A stretch of DNA of 11,030 bases from an uncultured Eubacteriales bacterium. Lineage in GTDB: Bacteria > Bacillota > Clostridia > Oscillospirales > Acutalibacteraceae. The stretch lies in contig CABQAC010000042.1 in NCBI GenBank assembly GCA_902462035.1, positions 1-11,030 of the forward strand. Direction: 5' to 3'. The position numbers and the translations under genes are program-made. Below are positions 5,721-11,030 of this stretch, one piece after another. Below the pieces are notes generated by a model, which was not told the origin of the DNA, searched no databases, and was given only the letters and a program-made list of their open reading frames with translations. Position 1 is the stretch's first letter, and each line of letters begins with the position of its first letter.

Positions 5721-5749
5721 AATATACATCAAATAAGCCGGTATGTAAA
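5721..5749 (-). promoter_or_regulatory. Promoter of the 199-residue protein gene
   Basis: On the minus strand TTTACA (5744-5749) and TATATT (5721-5726) are 17 bases apart in an AT-rich block. The start would be near 5714, about 48 bases before the ATG. Confidence 0.65.
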
Positions 5750-5834
5750 GTAGGTTTTCATACAACGGGGGAATAAGACGCGAAAGGTAATGGCCCGCTG
5801 TTTATAAATGATATGCAAAAAAAATGGGAGCCCC

Positions 5835-5863
5835 TTGCTTTCGACAGCAAAGCGTGGTATAAT
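5835..5863 (+). promoter_or_regulatory. Promoter of the symporter gene, with operator-like inverted repeat
   Basis: TTGCTT (5835-5840) and TATAAT (5858-5863) are 17 bases apart, and TGG before the -10 box gives an extended -10. The -35 box lies in a 16-bp near-palindrome with a CG centre, TTGCTTTCGACAGCAA (5835-5850; 7 of 8 positions per half match). This resembles a LacI/GalR-type operator placed to block RNA polymerase. Its sequence differs from the site at 4897-4914, so a different regulator would be expected. Confidence 0.7.
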
Positions 5864-5892
5864 TCAATCCGTCGCTTTCGTGATTTAAACCA

Positions 5893-5930
5893 TAAAGCAA
5901 TCAACGCGTTTATGTGGTAAAGCAACGCGT
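5893..5930 (+). repeat. Imperfect direct repeat in the symporter leader
   Basis: TAAAGCAATCAACGCGT (5893-5909) and TAAAGCAACGCGT (5918-5930) are the same sequence apart from a four-base TCAA insertion. Each ends in the ACGCGT palindrome. The pair lies between the promoter and the ribosome binding site. A duplication or paired binding sites are possible. Confidence 0.45.
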
Positions 5931-5934
5931 AACA

Positions 5935-5943
5935 GGGGAGAGG
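5935..5943 (+). promoter_or_regulatory. Ribosome binding site that fixes a TTG start
   Basis: GGGGAGAGG lies 6 bases before a TTG at 5950. The in-frame GTG at 5914 has no ribosome binding site and would add 12 mostly polar residues ahead of the first membrane helix, so TTG is preferred. Confidence 0.7.
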
Positions 5944-5949
5944 GTTCGA

Positions 5950-7479
5950 TTGGGCAAACAGGAGGTCATTTGGCTGGTTATTGCCATTTACGCTGTTTTC
6001 ATGCTGGCGGTTGGAATTTTAAATTCCAAAAGCGCCACCAGCGTGGCGGATTTTACGGTGGGCAAACGGAACGCGGGGGGGTGGATTACCGCCTTGTCCT
6101 ACGGCACGGCCTACTTTTCCGCGGTGATGTTCATCGGTTATTCCGGCGGGTCCGGTTGGAATTACGGGCTGTGGTCCATTCTGCCCGGCATTGGCAACGC
6201 GGTGTTCGGCTCGCTGCTGGCGTGGCTGGTGCTGGCAAAACGCACACGGGAGACGACCCGCAGGCTGAAGATCAAATCGATGCCGCAGTTTTTTGAAAAA
6301 AGGTACAACAGCCAACCGATGAAGCTGTTTGTCTGCCTGGTTATTTTTGTTTTTTTGCTTCCGTATTCGGCGTCGGTGTACAAAGGGCTGACCAGTGTTT
6401 GTTCGGTGCTGCTGGGGGTTGACGAGAAGGTTTGCATGATCATCATCGCCGTGGCGTCGGCCGTAGTATTGGTGCTGGGCGGCTACCTTGCCACGCTGAA
6501 GGCGGATTTTGTGCAGGGTTTTGTGATGATGGTCGGCGTGGCCGCGCTGATTGTCGCCGTGGTGGTGTCCCCCCAGGTGGGCGGGCTGCAAACCGGCTGG
6601 AACAACATGATGGAATACATGAAGAACCACGAAATGATGCCGCTAAGCCCCCAAAATCATGTGGCGCTGTGGGCCACGGTGCTGATGACCAGCTTCGGCA
6701 CCTGGGGGCTGCCCCAGATGATCCATAAATTTTACGGCATCAAGGACGACCGGGAGGTCCGGCGCGGCACGGTGGTCTCGACCTTTTTCGCCTTTTTGGT
6801 GGCCGGGGGCGGGTACTTCATCGGCTCGCTGTCCCATCTGTTCTTTGGGGACCAGCTGCCCCAGGGCGGCAAGGATTATTTGGTGCCAAACATGCTGAAC
6901 ATGGCCAACCTGCCGAATATTTTGATCGGCGTGGTGCTGGTTCTGCTGATTTCGGCTTCGGTGTCCACCCTTTCGAGTATCACCCTGACCGCCTGTTCCA
7001 CCCTTTCGATGGATTTGATCAAAGCGCGGCTGAAGAAGGACCTGAGCGGCGAATCGATGGGGATCTTAACTCGGATCCTCTGCCTGGTGTTCGTGGCGGC
7101 CTCTTATTTGGTGGCCAACACCGACACGCCTATTTTGGAGCTGATGTCCTATTCCTGGGGAATTATTTCCGGTTCGTTCCTCGCGCCCTTCCTGCTGGCG
7201 CTGTATTGGAAAGGAATCAACCGCGCGGGCGCGTGGGCCGGGATGACCGGCGGGTTTGCGGTGGCGGCCCTGCCGGTTATCGCTAAGCTGTTCGCGAACG
7301 GCTGGCAGGCGCCGTTCGGCCTGGGGGAGATGATGAACCAAGGCCCACTGTTCGCCTGCCTGGCAATGGTGCTTTCCATCGTGCTTTGCGTTGTAGGCAG
7401 CGTGGTTGCTTCTGGGTGCAAGGCAAGATGCGCCGAACCCAACGAATATTTTTATACCGGCACGGTGGAGCAGGAATAA
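5950..7479 (+). CDS. Sodium:solute symporter (SSS family)
   Basis: From the TTG start the protein has 509 residues, typical of the SSS family (PutP and SglT relatives with a LeuT-type core), which bring solutes in with Na+. The first helix is about residues 6-23. DFTVGKRNAGGWITALSYGTAYFSAVMF (35-61) is the conserved unwound first core helix region. KADFVQGFVMMVG (184-196) is a further family signature. SASVSTLSSITLTACS (335-350) corresponds to the PutP helix that supplies Na+-binding Ser/Thr residues, here probably Ser339 and Thr340. About 13 hydrophobic segments are visible. The gene has its own promoter and is followed 239 bp later by paaK. That position suggests an aryl acid or similar carboxylate as substrate, but the sequence does not prove it; proline or another solute is possible. 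Confidence 0.9.
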   Translation: MGKQEVIWLVIAIYAVFMLAVGILNSKSATSVADFTVGKRNAGGWITALSYGTAYFSAVMFIGYSGGSGWNYGLWSILPGIGNAVFGSLLAWLVLAKRTRETTRRLKIKSMPQFFEKRYNSQPMKLFVCLVIFVFLLPYSASVYKGLTSVCSVLLGVDEKVCMIIIAVASAVVLVLGGYLATLKADFVQGFVMMVGVAALIVAVVVSPQVGGLQTGWNNMMEYMKNHEMMPLSPQNHVALWATVLMTSFGTWGLPQMIHKFYGIKDDREVRRGTVVSTFFAFLVAGGGYFIGSLSHLFFGDQLPQGGKDYLVPNMLNMANLPNILIGVVLVLLISASVSTLSSITLTACSTLSMDLIKARLKKDLSGESMGILTRILCLVFVAASYLVANTDTPILELMSYSWGIISGSFLAPFLLALYWKGINRAGAWAGMTGGFAVAALPVIAKLFANGWQAPFGLGEMMNQGPLFACLAMVLSIVLCVVGSVVASGCKARCAEPNEYFYTGTVEQE

Positions 7480-7512
7480 AACCAAAAAATATTTCCGGTG
7501 GGGCAATAGGGC

Positions 7513-7541
7513 TGGCGCGGAAAGCGGCGGTATGCTATAAT
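7513..7541 (+). promoter_or_regulatory. Probable paaK promoter
   Basis: TATAAT (7536-7541) is preceded by TGC, an extended -10 arrangement. The -35 position 17 bases upstream (TGGCGC, 7513-7518) is poor. Transcription would start near 7548, leaving a leader of about 170 bases before paaK. GGGGCAA occurs on both sides of the box (7500-7506 and 7562-7568) and inverted at 7600-7606. Confidence 0.55.
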
Positions 7542-7625
7542 GATTTTATGACCGGCGGCGTGGGGCAACATGTTTTTTTACAGAACCCAAAAGCCGTGCT
7601 TGCCCCTGGTTTTACAGACGCGCAC

Positions 7626-7652
7626 AACCGCATCGCGAACCGCGATGCGGTT
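7626..7652 (+). promoter_or_regulatory. Strong hairpin in the paaK leader, possible terminator or attenuator
   Basis: AACCGCATCGCG (7626-7637) and CGCGATGCGGTT (7641-7652) form a 12-bp perfect stem around AAC, followed by TATCCTGTTTT. It is downstream of the putative paaK promoter and 65 bases before the paaK ATG. It may end symporter read-through or act as an attenuator on paaK. The broken T-run makes efficiency uncertain. Confidence 0.5.
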
Positions 7653-7717
7653 TATCCTGTTTTCGACCGGATGCTTGCCGCGCCCGGCGCGGAAAAAGTC
7701 AAAAGGAGACAGATAAC

Positions 7718-9025
7718 ATGTTTTTTCAAAAAGACCTGGAGACCATGCCCCGCAAAGACCTGGAAGCGCTGCAGCTTAAAAGGCTTAAACGCATGGTGGA
7801 TTATTGTTACGACAACATTCCCTTCTACCACGAAAAACTGGGCCAAGCGGGCGTGACTGGCGACAAAATCAAGACCCTGTCCGACTTGCAGTACATTCCG
7901 TTCACCACCAAGGACGACATTCGCGATAACTATCCTTTCCGCATGCTGGCTGTTCCCATGAAACAGATTGTGCGGATACACGGCTCCTCCGGCACCACCG
8001 GAAAAATGACGGTGGGCGCTTACACCCGGGGGGATTTGGACCGGTGGTCCGACCAGGTGGCCCGGGTGGCGGTTTCCGCCGGCGTGACCGACGAGGATAT
8101 TGTGCAGATTTCCTTTGGCTACGGCATGTTTACCGGCGCGCTGGGGCTGCATTATGGTTTGGAGAAGATCGGCGCGGCGGTCATTCCCGCCTCCAGCGGC
8201 AACACGGAAAAGCAGCTGATGATGTTCCGGGACTTTGGTGTTACAACGCTTGTGGCAACGCCCTCTTACGCAGTTTACCTGGGGGAAGCGGTGCGGGAAT
8301 CCGGCTATCCCATGAGCGATTACAAACTGCGCCTGGGGCTGCTGGGGTCCGAGGGCTGCACCCCGGAAATGCGCGCCCAGATCGAGAAAAACCTGAACAT
8401 GCTGGTCACCGACAACTACGGTATGACCGAGCTGAGCGGGCCGGGCGTGTCCGGCGACTGCCCCTGCCGGAACGGCATGCATTTTGCCGAGGACCATTAC
8501 CTGCCGGAAATTATCGACCGAGACACGTTCGAGCGCAAGGAACCCGGCGAAGTCGGCGAGCTGGTCATCACTACCCTGACGCGGGAAGGTATGCCGGTGC
8601 TGCGGTACCGGACAAAAGATATCACCTGCCTGCATGACGAGCCCTGCCCCTGCGGCCGGACTCATGTCCGGATGGACAAGGTGATGGGCCGGACAGACGA
8701 CATGCTGATCATCAAAGGGGTCAATGTGTTCCCCTCCCAAGTGGAAAGCGTACTGGTGGGCATGGCGCATGTAGGGCCCCACTACCAGCTGGTGGTGCGC
8801 CGGGGGGCCAATTTTCTGGACACGCTGGAGGTCAAGGTGGAACTGGTCAACGGCGACCTGCTGGAACACTACCGGGAGCTGGAACAGCTGCAGCGCCGCA
8901 TCCACGACCGGCTGAAAAGCGTGCTGGGGCTGGATACCAAGGTCACCCTGGTGGAGCCGAAATCCCTGGAACGGTTCCAGGGCAAAGCGAAGCGCGTTTT
9001 GGATTTGCGAAACGCTGCCGAATGA
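7718..9025 (+). CDS. paaK: Phenylacetate-CoA ligase (AMP-forming)
   Basis: The 435-residue protein is a PaaK-type adenylate-forming ligase: an aryl acid such as phenylacetate or indoleacetate plus ATP and CoA gives aryl-acetyl-CoA, AMP and PPi, in the cytoplasm. The phosphate-binding loop is SSGTTGK (90-96). The adenylate motif is DNYGMTELSGPG (232-243). RYRTKDIT (297-304), with the ribose-binding aspartate, is followed by a cysteine cluster (C304, C310, C312). The hinge is MGRTDDMLIIKGVNVFPSQVE (323-343). The C-terminal lid has the acylation lysine, probably Lys423 in FQGKAKRVLD. Length is normal. The ATG at 7718 follows AAAAGGAG. iorA and iorB lie downstream, which points to arylacetate/arylpyruvate metabolism and not to the aerobic paa ring-cleavage pathway, none of whose other genes are present. 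The exact aryl substrate is not determined. Confidence 0.93.
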   Translation: MFFQKDLETMPRKDLEALQLKRLKRMVDYCYDNIPFYHEKLGQAGVTGDKIKTLSDLQYIPFTTKDDIRDNYPFRMLAVPMKQIVRIHGSSGTTGKMTVGAYTRGDLDRWSDQVARVAVSAGVTDEDIVQISFGYGMFTGALGLHYGLEKIGAAVIPASSGNTEKQLMMFRDFGVTTLVATPSYAVYLGEAVRESGYPMSDYKLRLGLLGSEGCTPEMRAQIEKNLNMLVTDNYGMTELSGPGVSGDCPCRNGMHFAEDHYLPEIIDRDTFERKEPGEVGELVITTLTREGMPVLRYRTKDITCLHDEPCPCGRTHVRMDKVMGRTDDMLIIKGVNVFPSQVESVLVGMAHVGPHYQLVVRRGANFLDTLEVKVELVNGDLLEHYRELEQLQRRIHDRLKSVLGLDTKVTLVEPKSLERFQGKAKRVLDLRNAAE

Positions 9026-9033
9026 TTTATAAT
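9005..9033 (+). promoter_or_regulatory. Promoter of iorA, overlapping the end of paaK
   Basis: TTGCGA (9005-9010) and TATAAT (9028-9033) are exactly 17 bases apart. The -35 box lies within the last codons of paaK. It would start a transcript near 9040 and allow ior expression independent of paaK. Confidence 0.65.
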
Positions 9034-9046
9034 AGAAAAGAAAACG

Positions 9047-9100
9047 CGCCGGTTTTTCCGGCGGTGTGTCATGGAGCGGCCGAACCCGTTTGGAGCGGCC
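9047..9100 (+). repeat. Structured, GC-rich iorA leader with a direct repeat
   Basis: CGCCGG-TTTTT-CCGGCG (9047-9063) is a small hairpin at the start of the predicted leader. TGGAGCGGCC then occurs twice, at 9072-9081 and 9091-9100, with a 19-bp period, and a GGC/GCC-rich block follows to about 9122. The hairpin may weakly terminate paaK transcripts. The direct repeat could be a pair of binding sites. Neither role is proven. Confidence 0.4.
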
Positions 9101-9149
9101 CGGGAGCCGGCGGCCGGCCCCGCTTTTGAGGAAAGGAATGGTCTGAAGG

Positions 9150-10892
9150 ATGAAGAAACTTCTGCTCGGCAACGAGGCGGTTGCCAGGGGGTTGTATGAA
9201 GCGGGCGTCCGGGTGATTTCCAGTTATCCGGGTACCCCCAGCACCGAGATAACCGAATATGCCGCGACCTACGACGAAATGTACGCGGAATGGGCGCCCA
9301 ACGAAAAGGTGGCCTGCGAGGTAGCCTTCGGCGCCAGCGTTGCCGGGGCGCGCAGTTTTACCGCCATGAAACACGTGGGGCTCAACGTGGCGGCGGACCC
9401 GTTTTTTACCGCTTCTTACATCGGGGTAAACGGCGGCATGGTTTTGGCTGTCGCCGACGATCCGGGCATGCATTCGTCGCAGAATGAACAGGATTCCCGC
9501 CGCCATGCCATCGCGGCCAAGGTACCCATGCTGGAACCGGCGGATTCCGCCGAGTGTTTGGCCTTTACCAAGCTGGCGTTTGAATTGTCGGAACAGTTCG
9601 ACACGCCGGTGGTGGTGCGGCTGACCACCCGGGTTTCCCATTCCCGCAGCCTGGCGGAGATTGGCCCCCGGGAGGAACGCCCGCTGAAGGAATATGTCAA
9701 GAACCCCCAAAAGAACGTGATGCTGCCCGCCTTTGCGCGCGGCCGCCATGTGATGGTGGAGCAACGGACCCTGAAACTTCAGGAATGGGCGGAAACCGCC
9801 GCGGTCAACCGGATGGAGATGAACAGCCGCAAAATCGGCATCATTACTTCCGGCGCCAACTACCAGTACGCGCGGGAAGCCATGGGCGAGGATGCTTCGT
9901 ACTTAAAGCTGGGGATGGTAAACCCCCTGCCGGTTCAGCTGATTCGGCAATTTGCCGCCCAGGTGGAAACGCTGTATGTCATCGAAGAACTGGATGATGT
10001 GATCGAGACCCATTGCGCAAAAATCGGGGTCAAGGCCATCGGCAAGGAATTGTTTCCCCGCTGCGGCGAGTTTTCTCAAAACCTGATCCGCAAATTGATG
10101 AAGGGCGAAACGCCGGAAAGCGTTTCGTTGGACCTGGAAGCGCCGCCCCGCCCGCCTGTGATGTGCTGCGGCTGTCCCCACCGCGGGCTGTTTTACGCGC
10201 TGAAAAAGGCAAAGGTTTTTGTCAGCGGAGACATCGGCTGCTATACGCTGGGCGCCAGCGCGCCCCTTTCCGCCATGGACACCTGCCTGTGCATGGGCGG
10301 GTCCGTTTCCGGCCTGCACGGGTTTAACAAAGCCCGGGGAGCCCAAGCGGAGCAAAAATCGGTGGCGGTGATCGGCGACTCCACCTTTATACATTCCGGC
10401 GTGACCGGGCTGATCGATATCGCTTACAATCAAAGCAATTCCGTGGTTATCATCCTGGATAACTCCATTACCGGCATGACCGGCCATCAGGATAACCCGA
10501 CCACCGGCAAGACCATCAAGGGCGACCCCACCACGGCGGTCAGCCTGGAAAAGCTGTGCGCGGCCGTGGGCATCGACCGGGTACGGGTGGTAGATCCCTA
10601 CAACCTGGCCGAAGTGGAAGCGGCGTTAAAAGAAGAACTGGCCGCGGAAGAACCGTCGGTCATCATTTCCCGCCGTCCCTGCGCGCTGCTCAAATATGTC
10701 AAGCACCAGCCCGCCCTCCGGGTGGAAGCGGACAAATGCGTGGGCTGCAAACAGTGCCTGAACATCGGCTGCCCGGCTATCAGCATACGGGATAAAAAGT
10801 CGGTCATCGACCATACCCAGTGCGTGGGCTGCGGTGTTTGCGAAGGGCTTTGCAAGTTCGGCGCAATTATTCCCGGGCCGGCGAAAGGCTGA
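9150..10892 (+). CDS. iorA: Indolepyruvate:ferredoxin oxidoreductase, alpha subunit
   Basis: The 580-residue protein is the large subunit of IOR, which interconverts arylpyruvates (indolepyruvate, phenylpyruvate, hydroxyphenylpyruvate) plus CoA with aryl-acetyl-CoA, CO2 and reduced ferredoxin, using thiamine diphosphate. The N-terminal pyrimidine-binding domain has SSYPGTPSTEI (24-34), NEKVACEVAFGAS (51-63) and the ADDPGMHSSQNEQDSR stretch (102-117). A middle domain spans about 225-330. The TPP domain has CCGCPHRG (339-346), GDIGCYTLG (360-368), and GDS (409-411) paired with LDNSITGMTG (436-445). The C-terminus carries two [4Fe-4S] motifs: Cys530, 533, 536, 541 and Cys558, 561, 564, 568. All expected cofactor residues are present. 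The ATG at 9150 follows GAGGAAAGGA with a long spacer. iorB begins 94 bp downstream. Confidence 0.96.
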   Translation: MKKLLLGNEAVARGLYEAGVRVISSYPGTPSTEITEYAATYDEMYAEWAPNEKVACEVAFGASVAGARSFTAMKHVGLNVAADPFFTASYIGVNGGMVLAVADDPGMHSSQNEQDSRRHAIAAKVPMLEPADSAECLAFTKLAFELSEQFDTPVVVRLTTRVSHSRSLAEIGPREERPLKEYVKNPQKNVMLPAFARGRHVMVEQRTLKLQEWAETAAVNRMEMNSRKIGIITSGANYQYAREAMGEDASYLKLGMVNPLPVQLIRQFAAQVETLYVIEELDDVIETHCAKIGVKAIGKELFPRCGEFSQNLIRKLMKGETPESVSLDLEAPPRPPVMCCGCPHRGLFYALKKAKVFVSGDIGCYTLGASAPLSAMDTCLCMGGSVSGLHGFNKARGAQAEQKSVAVIGDSTFIHSGVTGLIDIAYNQSNSVVIILDNSITGMTGHQDNPTTGKTIKGDPTTAVSLEKLCAAVGIDRVRVVDPYNLAEVEAALKEELAAEEPSVIISRRPCALLKYVKHQPALRVEADKCVGCKQCLNIGCPAISIRDKKSVIDHTQCVGCGVCEGLCKFGAIIPGPAKG

Positions 10893-10935
10893 CCGGCAGC
10901 TTTTTTATTTGGTCTGGCCGAACGGATGGCCATAC

Positions 10936-10959
10936 GGCTGAAAGACCAATCTTTCAGCC
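10936..10959 (+). promoter_or_regulatory. Hairpin between iorA and iorB
   Basis: GGCTGAAAGA (10936-10945) and TCTTTCAGCC (10950-10959) form a perfect 10-bp stem with a CCAA loop. No T-run follows, so it is not a normal terminator. It ends 11 bases before the iorB ribosome binding site and may adjust mRNA stability or subunit ratio. A T6 run at 10901-10906 after weak dyad symmetry is a poor terminator candidate. Confidence 0.5.
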
Positions 10960-10986
10960 TGCTACGACGAAAGGAAGGTCCAATCA

Positions 10987-11030
10987 ATGGGCAAGGTGCA
11001 AAGCGTTTTGATTGTTGGTGTAGGCGGGCA
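10987..11030 (+). CDS. iorB: Indolepyruvate oxidoreductase beta subunit, first codons (partial)
   Basis: An ATG at 10987 follows AAGGAAGG by 8 bases and reads MGKVQSVLIVGVGG before the window ends. This matches the start of gamma/beta-type 2-oxoacid oxidoreductase subunits, which open with a short strand and a (I/V)xGVGGQG loop. The position directly after iorA is the normal place for iorB, the partner needed for the active heterodimer. Only 14 complete codons are visible, so the call rests on this motif and the gene order. Confidence 0.75.
   Translation, partial: MGKVQSVLIVGVGG

Noticed and set aside
5914..5949. GTG start for the symporter
   Set aside because: No ribosome binding site, adds a polar stretch ahead of the first helix and overlaps the leader repeats. 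The TTG at 5950 has a good site.
7511..7536. Sigma-54 type promoter before paaK
   Set aside because: CTGGCGC looked like a -24 element, but there is no GC at the required distance for a -12 element, while a TATAAT box fits sigma-A.
7386..7856. Plus-strand frame bridging the symporter end and paaK
   Set aside because: It overlaps both genes in another frame and reads through the paaK promoter, leader hairpin and ribosome binding site.
7652..9172. Minus-strand 506-codon open frame across paaK
   Set aside because: It mirrors the paaK coding sequence, covers the iorA promoter, and contains no recognisable domain. The paaK motifs on the plus strand are decisive.
1..11030. CRISPR array, tRNA/rRNA, phage or toxin-antitoxin genes
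   Set aside because: I looked for regular spaced repeats, cloverleaf-like sequences and typical small gene pairs and found none.

Overview
The window looks like a chromosomal segment from an anaerobic, fairly GC-rich member of the Clostridia, probably a gut-type Oscillospirales/Ruminococcaceae relative. This is inferred from purine-rich AAGGAG/AGGGGG ribosome binding sites, sigma-A promoters with TATAAT boxes, strong rho-independent terminators, an IS200 element of the kind common in Firmicutes, and an oxygen-sensitive ferredoxin-dependent 2-oxoacid oxidoreductase. No rRNA, tRNA, CRISPR array or phage gene was seen.

Left part, 1-2702, plus strand. The 3' end of a ribulokinase gene (araB) is followed by araD (L-ribulose-5-phosphate 4-epimerase). 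Together they are the lower part of L-arabinose catabolism, delivering D-xylulose 5-phosphate. A GC-rich hairpin follows araD. A complete IS200-type element (about 1001-1710) then sits directly against the ribosome binding site of an AEC-family permease gene. The IS carries one Y1/HUH transposase, end hairpins and a 13-bp inverted repeat that covers the transposase ribosome binding site. Without the IS, the permease would start only about 80 bp after araD.

Middle part, 2703-5750, mostly minus strand. After a gene-poor stretch come two single-gene minus-strand units. The first is a GH30-family glycosidase with both catalytic glutamates, a C-terminal beta-sandwich-like extension and no secretion signal. 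It has a near-consensus promoter with a LacI-type operator-like sequence over the predicted transcription start. The second is a 199-residue membrane-anchored protein of unknown function, with its own promoter and terminator.

Right part, 5750-11030, plus strand. In order: a sodium:solute symporter (SSS) starting at a TTG codon, phenylacetate-CoA ligase (paaK), indolepyruvate:ferredoxin oxidoreductase alpha subunit (iorA), and the first codons of the beta subunit (iorB). The symporter, paaK and iorA each have a recognisable promoter. The set makes sense as an aryl-acid module: uptake of an organic acid, activation to aryl-acetyl-CoA, and interconversion of aryl-acetyl-CoA with arylpyruvate using ferredoxin. 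This could serve aromatic amino acid salvage (reductive carboxylation, known from rumen bacteria and methanogens) or oxidative fermentation of aromatic amino acids. The symporter's substrate is inferred only from position.

The window does not show an obviously new defence or mobile system. The points most worth following are the symporter-paaK-ior module, the two LacI-like operators, the IS insertion that displaces the permease from any upstream promoter, and several unexplained leader hairpins.
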